Part shown: positions 1 through 7,663 of the stretch, piece by piece
Position numbering within the stretch: the stretch's first letter is position 1
How the letters are laid out: each line of letters begins with the position of its first letter
Assembly: GCA_025352865.1 (NCBI GenBank)
Contig: JANXSB010000051.1
Span: forward strand, 1 to 7,761
Length of the DNA: 7,761 nucleotides
Reading direction: 5' to 3'
Origin: Chthoniobacter sp.
GTDB lineage: Bacteria; Verrucomicrobiota; Verrucomicrobiia; Chthoniobacterales; Chthoniobacteraceae
Notes under the pieces: generated by a model
What the model saw: only the letters and a program-made list of their open reading frames with translations
What the model was told of the DNA's origin: nothing
Databases searched by the model: none
Program-made: the position numbers and the translations under genes

Positions 1-2
1 TC

Positions 3-1268
3 GTCGATTCGCAGCCGCGGTGGGAGTTCCGCTACCTGCGCAACGCGCTCATGCGCGACCCCGGCGTGGCGATGAACTCGGTGCTTTATCACCCGGCGAT
101 TGGCGCGGGTGAAGGTGCGGGCTATCTCAAGGAGTTCCCGGCGAAGCGCGAGGATTTGCAAAGCTACGACGTGATTTTCCTCGGCGATGTCGGCGTGGGC
201 GGCGGCATGCTCACGCCGGAAAATGCGACGATGCTCCGCGGACTCGTGGAGCAGCAGGCGAGCGGCGTGGTCTTTCTGCCCGGCGCGCTGGGGCGGCAGA
301 AAACGCTCGCGGATTCGGCGCTCGGCGACCTCGTGCCGGTGGAGACGGATTATGCGAAAGGCACCGGCTTCGCGAGCGGCGCGGAAGCCCGGCTGGAGCT
401 GACTTTCCGCGGACGCGACCACTGGCTGACGATGCTCGCGACCGACCCCTCGGCGAATCAGGCGGTGTGGCGCGGGCTGCCGGGATTTTATTGGTACGCG
501 CCGGTGGTGAAGGCGAAGCCGGGCGCGGAGGTGCTCGCCGTCCACGAGGCCGCGCGGAATGCGAGCGGGCGCATCCCGCTGCTCGTCACGCGCAGCGCGG
601 GCAATGGCAAGGTGCTCTACATGGGCACCGACTCCGCGTGGCGTTGGAGGAAGGGTGTGGAGGACACATATCACTACCGGTTCTGGGGGCAGGTGGTGCG
701 GTGGATGGCGCATCAGCGGCATCTCTCGCAGGACGAAGGCGTGCGCTTTTTCTACACACCGGAGACGCCGAAGCGCGGCGACAAAGTGCGGCTCAACGCG
801 ACCGTGCTCGACAAGCTCGGCATCCCGATCAGCGAGGGAAAAGTGGCCGTGACGCTGACCGCGCCGAGCGGGACGAGCGAGACGATCGAGCTGGCGGCGG
901 AGAACGTGGAGTGGGGCGTGCATACGGGAATGTTCATTCCGCGCGAGGGCGGGAAATACGACGTGGAGGTGAAGTGCGAAAGCGCCGGGCGGCATTTGAA
1001 AACGCAGCTCACGACGACGGTGCCGACGCTCGAAAAAACCGGCCTGCCCGCGAAGCTCGACGTGATGCGCGAAATCGCCGCGCTGACCGCGGGCAAGTAC
1101 GGCGGGCCGGGCGATCTCGCGCAGATGGTCAGCGGGCTGAGCCTGCTGCCGGAGCGCAAGCCGGAGGAGCAGCGCTTCCGGCTGTGGTGCGATCCGTGGT
1201 GGTGCGCGGCGCTGCTGGGATTGCTCACGCTTTACTGGGTCGGGCGGAAGATCGGAGGACTCACATGA
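3..1268 (+). CDS. Glutamine-amidotransferase-like / BatA-type membrane protein, 5' end missing
   Basis: The reading frame is open from base 3, so the gene starts before the window; the ATG at 51 is internal because the preceding codons (VDSQPRWEFRYLRNAL) form the conserved entry to this domain. 421 residues are visible. Residues about 1-235 resemble a class I glutamine-amidotransferase fold: a strand and turn at YDVIFLGDVG (about 55-64), VVFLPGALG (about 89-97) where an active enzyme would carry the nucleophile Cys, and GNGKVLYMGTDSAWRWR (about 200-216). With no Cys at the elbow it is probably not catalytic. Residues about 245-341 look like an Ig-like beta sandwich. One C-terminal membrane helix (about 399-414, WWCAALLGLLTLYW) is followed by a basic end, RKIGG. 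In Planctomycetes and Verrucomicrobia such proteins follow MoxR, DUF58 and von Willebrand (BatA-like) genes; those would lie upstream, unseen. The cellular role is unknown. Family call fairly sure, function not. Confidence 0.85.
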   Translation, partial: VDSQPRWEFRYLRNALMRDPGVAMNSVLYHPAIGAGEGAGYLKEFPAKREDLQSYDVIFLGDVGVGGGMLTPENATMLRGLVEQQASGVVFLPGALGRQKTLADSALGDLVPVETDYAKGTGFASGAEARLELTFRGRDHWLTMLATDPSANQAVWRGLPGFYWYAPVVKAKPGAEVLAVHEAARNASGRIPLLVTRSAGNGKVLYMGTDSAWRWRKGVEDTYHYRFWGQVVRWMAHQRHLSQDEGVRFFYTPETPKRGDKVRLNATVLDKLGIPISEGKVAVTLTAPSGTSETIELAAENVEWGVHTGMFIPREGGKYDVEVKCESAGRHLKTQLTTTVPTLEKTGLPAKLDVMREIAALTAGKYGGPGDLAQMVSGLSLLPERKPEEQRFRLWCDPWWCAALLGLLTLYWVGRKIGGLT

Positions 1269-1330
1269 TCCTCTGGCCGTTCAAATGAAACATTTCCCCC
1301 GTTCGTATTCCGCATAAACTCCTCACCGCC

Positions 1331-4300
1331 ATGAACTCGATCACTTTGCCTGATTCGTTGGTCACGCAGCTCCGCGCTTATGAGGGCCGGCTGCGAAAAA
1401 TGGAAACGCTCGCCGCATTCGGGGGCGGGCTCGTCGGACTCCTGACCACCTTCGTCCTGCTCTTTGTGGCCGACCGTTTCGTCGATACGCCGCGCGTGGC
1501 GCGCGTGATCCTCACGCTCAGCGGCGGCGCGCTCGCGGCGTGGTTTGCGCAGGCTTGGGCGGCGCACTGGCTGTGGAACCGGCGCGGCCCGGCGCAGCTC
1601 GCGAAGCTGCTCCAGCGCCATTTCAAAACGCTCGGCGACCGGCTGCAGGGCGTGATCGAGCTGACGGAAACGAACGATCTCCCGCCGAACATTTCCCCCG
1701 CGCTGATGCGCGCGGCGATCCGGCAGGTCGCGGAGGAATCGGGCCGCTTTGATTTTGGAAACGCCGTGCCGGTGCGCCCTGCGCGCCGCTGGGCTGTCGC
1801 GGCCGTGGCACTCGCTGCGCTGACCGCTGCGCCGTTTGTCTTTGTGCCCAAAGCCGCGACGAATGCGCTCGCGCGCTGGATGCGGCCGTGGGCGAGCATC
1901 GACCGCTACACCTTTGCCAGCCTTGATGCGCTGCCCGATGAGCTTTTCGTGGCGCACGGCGAGGCGTTTGAAATTGCGTGCGGATTGAAGGCGGATTCCG
2001 CGTGGAAACCGGCGAGCGCGACGGCGCGGCTGAACCGTGCTGAAGCGCAGGAGGCGAAGCTCGAAGACGGGCACGCCCTTTTCCACCTCGCCGGACAAAC
2101 GCAGAACGGCACGCTCGCGCTGCGCGTGGGCGATGCCACGCGCGAGATCGCGATCCGTCCGCTGCATCGCCCGGAAATGAAGGAGCTGGCCGCGCGCGTG
2201 GAGCTGCCGGCGTATCTCGGTTACCCGGCGACGACGGTGCCGATCCAGGGCAGCAGCGCGGAGTTTCTCGAAGGCAGCAGCGTGCGTTTCGCGGGCAAGA
2301 CGAGCCGCACGCTCAAGGACGCGGCGATGGCCAACGTGAAGCCGGACGAGGGCGACGCCTACGCCGGCTTGCGCGTGCTTTTTCCCAATCTGCCGGTGCA
2401 GGCGCTGGAAACTTTGGCGACCTCGGACGTGCAGGGCGAAACCTTTGTGACGCCAGCCAAGCCTGTCGCAGACTTGATCGGCGAGGCGACCTTCCGCTGG
2501 GCGGACACGCATGGGCTGACACCCACGCAGCCGTACACGCTGCATGTCAGCACGGCGAAAGACGCGGAGCCGCGCGTGGAGCTGGCGGGTCTTGAGCAGG
2601 AGATGGCGATCCTGCCGGACGAAGTGCTGAAGCTGAATTTCGCGTCGAGCGATGACTTCGGGCTGAAGGCCGCGTGGGTCGGATGGACGGTGCGCGCGAT
2701 GGGCGAGAAGAAGGATGAGATCGGCAAAGGCGAGGCGTCGCGCACGGAGGGAGCGCAGACGAAAAAGGAGCTGACCGGCACGGCGGAGTTCACGCCCGCC
2801 TTTTACAAAATCCCGGAGGACAGCGTGGTGGAGCTGGCGGCGTATGCGGTGGATTATCTGCCGGAGCGCAAGCCGGTGGAATCGTGGAAGCACACGGTCT
2901 ATGTGCTCAGCCCGGCGAAGCATGCGGAGAAAATCCGCGAGCGGATGGACCAGATTTTGAAGCAGCTCGACGAGCGCATTCGCGACGAAGAGCGGCAGCT
3001 TGAGGAGACGAAGGCGATTGCCGAGCAGAAGACGGATTTGCCGACGGAAAAAGCGGGCGAGGAGACGAAGCGCGTGGAGGCGAGCGAGCGGGCGAATGAA
3101 TCCGCGCTGGCGAAGATGACCGAGGAAATGGCGTCGGTGATGAAGGATGCGCTGCGCAACAAGGACATCCCCGCGGGCACGCTCGCCGACTGGCAGCAGC
3201 TCAAAGATTCGCTTGAGCAAAAGGCGAATCCGCCGATGCAGCAGGCCGCGGAATCGCTCCAGCAGGGCGCGCAGAAACCGGCGGAGCGCAGCGAAGATCT
3301 CGCCAAGGCGGAGCAGCAGCAGCAGCAGGCGCTCGACGCGATGCGCGCGGCGGCGAAGAAGATGAACACGACGAACGAGAATCTTTACGCGCGCAATTTC
3401 TACAACCGCATGCGCGCGGCGGCGCAGGCGGAATACAAGATCTCGGACGGGCTCAAGGGACTCGCGAAGGACACCGTCGGGCTCAAGCCGGAGGAAATCG
3501 CCGAGGGGAAGAAGAAGGATTTCACGCAGGTCGCGGGCAGCCAGGACACGACGACGAAGGACGTGGACAGCATCTCGAACGACATGGCGGCATTCGTGAA
3601 GCGCGTGCCGAATGAGAAATACGAGGCGGTGCAGAAGGACATGCAGGAAAAGAAAGTGGTGCCGGAGCTGAACGAGCTGGCGGGTTTCGTTCGCGCGAAT
3701 CTCGGCCTGAAATCCGTGGGCCGCGCGAAGGTCTGGGGCGCGCAGCTCGACGAGTGGGCGACGGCACTCCAGAGCGAATGCAAGGCCCAGGGCGGCGGCG
3801 GCGAGATGGATCCCGACCTGATGGAACTCATCGTGGCGATGGTTCGCGCGGCGGTGGTGCAGGACGGCATCCGCGAGCAGACGGAACTGCTCGAAGGCAA
3901 AAAGGACGCGAACCCTGGGCATGCGGACGATGCGAAAAAGCTCGCGAATCAGGAGAGCGATTTGAGCGATGTGGTGGGCAAGCTGCGCGAGAAAACGAAG
4001 TTCGACGACGTGAAGCCGCTGCTCGAAAAGGTGGAGTTTATGATGGACGAAACGGCGGGCAACCTGCGCACGCCGAAGACGGACGAGGAAGTGGTGCAGA
4101 CCGAGGCGGCGGTGATCGAGCTGCTCGTGCCGCCGGACAAGAAGGGCGGCAAGTCGCAGTCGCCGATGCAGCAGATGATGCAGAAAATGATGGCGCAGGT
4201 GACGAAGGCGAAAAAGGCCGGCGGCAACAACGCGAAGTCCGCCAGCGCCTTTGCCGGAGCGGAGACGAGCGGCGCGGCGGTGCAGGGCAGCGGCAAAGGG

Positions 4301-4405
4301 CGGCAGGTGGAAAAGGCCGGCGGCGCGAGCAATGCGGGCGAATGGCCGGAGGAATTCCGCGACCAGTTGCAGTCGTATTTCCAGCAGGTCGAGGCGGGGA
4401 AATGA
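1331..4405 (+). CDS. Large coiled-coil membrane protein, DUF4175-like
   Basis: Complete 1024-residue protein, start ATG at 1331, about 60 bases after the previous stop; no clear Shine-Dalgarno sequence is visible. Three hydrophobic segments lie near the N-terminus: about 27-46, 57-78 and 153-172. The stretch between the second and third (GPAQLAKLLQRHFKTLGDRL) is probably cytoplasmic. After the third helix comes a long extracytoplasmic part: an Ig-like start near 190-215 (ALPDELFVAHGEAFEI), further beta-rich sequence, and the motif DDFGL at 441-445 that recurs in this kind of protein. From about 529 to 730 it is highly charged and helical, with Glu/Lys/Gln heptad-like patterns and five consecutive Gln at 662-666. 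The C-terminus is Met/Gln-rich (PMQQMMQKMM), then Gly/Ala/Ser-rich, and ends in PEEFRDQLQSYFQQVEAG, similar to the 'P-EYR--V--YF' ending seen in planctomycete and verrucomicrobial relatives. Its position after the amidotransferase-like gene supports membership in the MoxR/DUF58/BatA-type cluster, perhaps as a scaffold of an envelope complex (inference). Family assignment is from memory of patterns, not a search. Confidence 0.85.
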   Translation: MNSITLPDSLVTQLRAYEGRLRKMETLAAFGGGLVGLLTTFVLLFVADRFVDTPRVARVILTLSGGALAAWFAQAWAAHWLWNRRGPAQLAKLLQRHFKTLGDRLQGVIELTETNDLPPNISPALMRAAIRQVAEESGRFDFGNAVPVRPARRWAVAAVALAALTAAPFVFVPKAATNALARWMRPWASIDRYTFASLDALPDELFVAHGEAFEIACGLKADSAWKPASATARLNRAEAQEAKLEDGHALFHLAGQTQNGTLALRVGDATREIAIRPLHRPEMKELAARVELPAYLGYPATTVPIQGSSAEFLEGSSVRFAGKTSRTLKDAAMANVKPDEGDAYAGLRVLFPNLPVQALETLATSDVQGETFVTPAKPVADLIGEATFRWADTHGLTPTQPYTLHVSTAKDAEPRVELAGLEQEMAILPDEVLKLNFASSDDFGLKAAWVGWTVRAMGEKKDEIGKGEASRTEGAQTKKELTGTAEFTPAFYKIPEDSVVELAAYAVDYLPERKPVESWKHTVYVLSPAKHAEKIRERMDQILKQLDERIRDEERQLEETKAIAEQKTDLPTEKAGEETKRVEASERANESALAKMTEEMASVMKDALRNKDIPAGTLADWQQLKDSLEQKANPPMQQAAESLQQGAQKPAERSEDLAKAEQQQQQALDAMRAAAKKMNTTNENLYARNFYNRMRAAAQAEYKISDGLKGLAKDTVGLKPEEIAEGKKKDFTQVAGSQDTTTKDVDSISNDMAAFVKRVPNEKYEAVQKDMQEKKVVPELNELAGFVRANLGLKSVGRAKVWGAQLDEWATALQSECKAQGGGGEMDPDLMELIVAMVRAAVVQDGIREQTELLEGKKDANPGHADDAKKLANQESDLSDVVGKLREKTKFDDVKPLLEKVEFMMDETAGNLRTPKTDEEVVQTEAAVIELLVPPDKKGGKSQSPMQQMMQKMMAQVTKAKKAGGNNAKSASAFAGAETSGAAVQGSGKGRQVEKAGGASNAGEWPEEFRDQLQSYFQQVEAGK

Positions 4406-4545
4406 AATGACGAATGTCGGATGACGAATGACGAAAGAAATCCGAAGCCGGAATGCTGCTGCGGTCGGTCGCGAGGGGTTTCCGCGCGGTTTTGAACTTC
4501 GGGCTTCGTCATTCCCTCGTCCTTCGTCATCCGTCCTTCGTCATT
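4406..4545. repeat. Imperfect inverted repeat (palindromic intergenic element)
   Basis: The left arm 4406-4434 and right arm 4517-4545 are inverted copies, matching at 26 of 29 positions when one is reverse-complemented. The arms are made of short words: ATGACGAA recurs on the left; CTTCGTCAT occurs at 4504-4512, 4522-4530 and 4536-4544 on the right. A weaker inner match (CCGAAGCC near 4442 against GGGCTTCG near 4501) extends the stem. The spacer is about 80 bases. The element begins directly after the stop of the coiled-coil gene. Related ATGACGAA / TTCGTCATTC repeats are, from general knowledge, frequent between genes of Verrucomicrobiota. The folded RNA could act as a terminator or processing site, but there is no T-run typical of an intrinsic terminator. 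It overlaps the annotated 5' end of the next gene. Confidence 0.8.
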
Positions 4546-7500
4546 TTCTCCACTGCTCCTGCGCCGTCCTTTTGACCGCTCCGCTCCGCGCGCAGCTCGC
4601 GCTGCCGCCGGACACGGATCTTTTCGGCGATGACATCGTGCGCAAGATCGATGTCGGCGGCCGGTTCGCGGGCGGAGAGGAGGTGGAAGGCGCGAAGCCG
4701 AAGGCGAAGGTTCCCGGCTTCGATCACGCGCTCGTTTTCCACGATGGACGGCAACTGCGCGGCGAGCTGGTGGAGCTGACGAAAAGCGAGGTCGTGTGGC
4801 GGCTGCCCGATGCGAGCGAGCCGTTGCGTTTCTCGCGGGACGAGGTGCGGCGGGTCGTGCTCGCGGCGGGTGTGGAGAACAACAATTCCGGCGGGCGGCG
4901 GTTCGTCGCGGCCAACGTCGAAGCCTACGTCCGCACGATCGTCCAGCAGGTCGCTGGCGCTCTGGGCGAGATCATTGGCGAAACCGTGGCGCAGAGCGTG
5001 ACGGTGGATTTTGGCCGCGCCGCGCGCGTGCCGCAGATCGTCCAGACGATGACCGTGCAGATGGCGGAGACGATGAAGGAAATGAAAGTGGGCGGGCATG
5101 TGGAAGTGTCCGAGGACGCGGAGAAAACGACGGAGACCGCCACCGCGACGCTGAAGCTGCCGGGCGGCGACTGGCTCTTCGGCGGGGTGACGAGCGCGGA
5201 TGGCGAGACCTTTGCGCTCAAGCTCACGGACGGCACGGTGCTGTCGGTCCCGCGCGGGCCGGTCGAGTGGCTGCACTTTGGCGCGCAGCCCGCGCCTGCG
5301 TTTGGTTTTGCGGGCGGCGCGCTCGATCTCGAAAGCTGGCCGGTGCGGACGGCGGGTTCGCGCGCAGATGTGGTGGGCGGCACGCTCACGCTGCGCGACG
5401 GCTGGGTGCTGGGCCGCGCGCTGACGCCGCCGAAGCGTTTCGAGGTGGCCTTTGAAATACCCGAGGAGAGCGAAGAAGGACTGCGCCTGTGGATTCAGCC
5501 GTTCGGCCCGCAGCCGAATTGCTACGGCACCGGCACGGTCGAGCTGGTGTTTGGCAAAAAGGAAATCTCGCACTGCATTTACATCCGCAAATTTGACCAC
5601 AAAAAAACGGCGCTGCCGAAGGAAGCCGCGGGCGGGAAAGGGCCGGTGGGTTATCGCGTGCTCTACGATGGCCTCGGCAAACATCTCGCGGTGCTGCGCA
5701 ATGGCATGCTGCTCGGCGATTGGAAATTCCTCGAGGACGCGGACAAGGACGCAAACAACGCGGCGGTGAATGAAGAAGAACGGAACTTCACGATCAACGG
5801 GGTGTGCTTCGACTCGGAGGAGCATGGCAATCTGCCGGGCCTGAGATTCAACCGGCTGCGCGTGCAGCCGTGGGACGGCACGCTGCCGAAGTCCGGCGAG
5901 GAAGAGCCGGCGGGCGACCGGCTGACCGTGGGCAAGGACAAGCCGGAGATCGGCAGGCTGGAGTCGATCGCGGAGAAGGAGCTGACTTTTTCCGGCGCGA
6001 AAAAACCGCGCGCGGAGGGCACGCTCATCCAGCTCAGCAAAACCGCGTCATCGCTCGCGGAGGCTGATGCCATGCTGGTCTTCGGGCAGCAGGGCGAGGT
6101 GAGCGTGGCCGGTTTGGAAATCCGCGACGGTCACGCGCGCGGGCGCACGGGCTTTGCCGCGGCGCTGGATTTGCCCGCCGCGGCGCTCCAGACCGTGGCC
6201 TTTCCCAGCCGTCCGCCGGGCGTGGGAAGACCGGCGGACGCGCTCGTTTTCAAGAACGGCGACGAGCTGCGCGGGACGCTGCTCGCAGCGGTGGCGGGCG
6301 GTGCGGTGCGCTGGAAAATGGCGGGCGGGCAGGAGATCGAATTTCAGTCCGCGCGGCTCGCCGGAGTGCGCTTCGCAGCGGACGGCGAGGCGCGGAAAAA
6401 TGAGGAGCCGGCGACGCTGGAGCTGCGCAACGGCGACCGGCTGCGCGGGGAATTCGTGGCGCTCGATGACCGGCAGCTTCAGTTTCAGCACGCGCTGCTC
6501 GGCACCGTGACCATCGCGCGCGAGCGGCTGTGGAGCCTTTATCCGAACCCGCATTTCGCCGTCGCCGACGGCGGGCACGAGGCGTCGTCGTGGCTGGGCG
6601 GTCGGCGCGGAAAGGGCGCGCTGACGGAGCGTGCGACGGCGACGTGGACCACGATCGATGGCAGCTACATTTTGCGCGGCCAGACGGGCGGCGGGATGTC
6701 GCAGGAAGAGCAATCGCTGACGATGCCGGGAAAAGAAATTTCCGAGCGTTTTGAAGTCCGCGCCGAGGCGACCGAAGTGAATGGGAACCTGCCGAACTTC
6801 GGCGTCAACCTCGCGACGAAGGATGGCCGGACTTCGCTCAATGCGTCATTCAGTTATTTCGAGCTGTCGCTTTACATGAACAGCCCGAAGTCGCGCCAGC
6901 GGCCCAACTACAAGAACATCGAGCTGCGCGAAAAACTCCCGGATGCGAGTTCGCGGCTGGCGGTGCGCGTCTTTGTGGATCGCAAGGCGGGCACGGCGGA
7001 CTTCTATCTCAACGGCGTGTCCGTCGCCCGCATCGGCCAGCAGGCGGCGGAGCGGCTGCCGGGGATTGGCGAGACGGTGAGCATCACCGCGCACGCGCAG
7101 CAGGAGGAGTCGCCGGTCATTTTGTCGAACCTCTGGATCGGCCCGTGGAACGGCGAGCCGCCGCGGCCCGGCGAGGGCGTGCCGCCGGTCACGGCGCTGG
7201 CCAATGGCGACTCCGCGCCGAGCGTGCCGGTCAAAATGCAGGACGGAAAAGCCGTTGTGGAAAGCGCAGCGGGCGCGCTGGAGCTGCCGCTGGAAAAAGT
7301 GCAGGCGGTCGAGTTTGGCGGCGTGATGACGCCGGAGAAAGCGGCGGGTCGCATCCGTCTGGTGGACGGCTGCGCGGTGAGTGTGGAAAGCTTTCGCTGG
7401 GATGGAAAAGACCTCGCGGCGCACAGCGCGATCCTCGGCGATCTGCGCTTCGCTGCGGGCGCGGTGGGTGAGCTGATTTTCGATCCCGCGCCGGTGCGTC

Positions 7501-7589
7501 CGCCGCGCTCGCCGGCGGCGAAAAAACTCGCGCAGAAAGCGGAGGCCGAACCCGCTGCCGCGGACGAAGCGGGTGACAAAAAGCAATGA
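4428..7589 (+). CDS. Secreted multi-domain beta-rich protein with NGDxLRG repeats and two LamG-like regions
   Basis: The frame spans 1053 codons from ATG 4428, its only in-frame ATG before residue about 207; a stop at 4422-4424 lies just upstream. About the first 39 codons are repeat-element sequence, so the true start is uncertain (a TTG at 4572 is too deep in the hydrophobic segment to be attractive). Residues 38-56 look like a signal peptide (RHFLHCSCAVLLTAPLRAQ), likely cut after Ala55. A repeated module of about 45 residues, a beta strand with N/D-G-D/R-x-L-R-G followed by a VxW/LxF strand and a closing V-strand, occurs at about 101-146, 605-651 and 662-705, with looser copies near 241-285, 498-545 and 923-965. 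Two longer beta-rich regions, about 290-485 and 715-909, resemble LamG/concanavalin-like sandwiches; both close with a tryptophan motif (VQPWDG, IGPWNG). A helical insert lies at about 157-237. The C-terminal tail is Lys/Ala/Glu-rich. No catalytic motif is seen. It is probably exported and binds a surface or a polymer (inference). I do not recognise a named family. Confidence 0.8.
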   Translation: MTKEIRSRNAAAVGREGFPRGFELRASSFPRPSSSVLRHFLHCSCAVLLTAPLRAQLALPPDTDLFGDDIVRKIDVGGRFAGGEEVEGAKPKAKVPGFDHALVFHDGRQLRGELVELTKSEVVWRLPDASEPLRFSRDEVRRVVLAAGVENNNSGGRRFVAANVEAYVRTIVQQVAGALGEIIGETVAQSVTVDFGRAARVPQIVQTMTVQMAETMKEMKVGGHVEVSEDAEKTTETATATLKLPGGDWLFGGVTSADGETFALKLTDGTVLSVPRGPVEWLHFGAQPAPAFGFAGGALDLESWPVRTAGSRADVVGGTLTLRDGWVLGRALTPPKRFEVAFEIPEESEEGLRLWIQPFGPQPNCYGTGTVELVFGKKEISHCIYIRKFDHKKTALPKEAAGGKGPVGYRVLYDGLGKHLAVLRNGMLLGDWKFLEDADKDANNAAVNEEERNFTINGVCFDSEEHGNLPGLRFNRLRVQPWDGTLPKSGEEEPAGDRLTVGKDKPEIGRLESIAEKELTFSGAKKPRAEGTLIQLSKTASSLAEADAMLVFGQQGEVSVAGLEIRDGHARGRTGFAAALDLPAAALQTVAFPSRPPGVGRPADALVFKNGDELRGTLLAAVAGGAVRWKMAGGQEIEFQSARLAGVRFAADGEARKNEEPATLELRNGDRLRGEFVALDDRQLQFQHALLGTVTIARERLWSLYPNPHFAVADGGHEASSWLGGRRGKGALTERATATWTTIDGSYILRGQTGGGMSQEEQSLTMPGKEISERFEVRAEATEVNGNLPNFGVNLATKDGRTSLNASFSYFELSLYMNSPKSRQRPNYKNIELREKLPDASSRLAVRVFVDRKAGTADFYLNGVSVARIGQQAAERLPGIGETVSITAHAQQEESPVILSNLWIGPWNGEPPRPGEGVPPVTALANGDSAPSVPVKMQDGKAVVESAAGALELPLEKVQAVEFGGVMTPEKAAGRIRLVDGCAVSVESFRWDGKDLAAHSAILGDLRFAAGAVGELIFDPAPVRPPRSPAAKKLAQKAEAEPAAADEAGDKKQ
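4539..4592 (+). other. Signal-peptide-like segment of the multi-domain protein
   Basis: Residues 38-55 of the frame give an Arg/His start, a hydrophobic core (FLHCSCAVLLTA) and a small-residue end (PLRA, then Gln). This fits a Sec-type signal peptide whose own short N-terminal part and start codon are no longer visible: immediately upstream lies the right arm of the inverted repeat. No lipobox is convincing, since the Cys residues sit inside the core instead of at a cleavage site. Confidence 0.55.
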
Positions 7590-7663
7590 ATTTCACCGCA
7601 GTTTTCCACGCCCATTTTTCCATGAAAACCACGCCAGTCCTTTCGTTCACGCCATTGCGCCAG

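Noticed and set aside
1265..1288. Seven-codon frame MILWPFK overlapping the stop of the first gene by ATGA
   Set aside because: The ATGA overlap looks like translational coupling, but seven codons without a conserved context are easily due to chance. No evidence that it is a leader peptide.
1289..1330. Possible promoter or ribosome binding site before the large membrane protein
   Set aside because: No purine-rich Shine-Dalgarno sequence and no convincing -35/-10 pair; the gap is short and fits an operon.
3314..3328. Five CAG codons in a row, as a possible unstable microsatellite
   Set aside because: It lies within a Gln-rich coiled-coil region where such runs are expected, and it is short.
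1232..3922. An 896-codon open frame on the - strand opposite the large membrane protein
   Set aside because: The product is extremely rich in Arg, His and Leu and shows no domain; this is the usual antisense shadow of a GC-rich gene with strong third-position bias. The + strand frame has clear membrane helices and motifs.
4527..5825. A 432-codon open frame on the - strand opposite the multi-domain protein
   Set aside because: Arg/His-rich composition with no recognisable motif, and it begins inside the palindromic repeat. It is an antisense shadow.
7590..7663. Possible terminator after the last gene
   Set aside because: There are T-runs (TTTTCC, TTTTTCC) but no GC-rich stem directly before them that I can pair.
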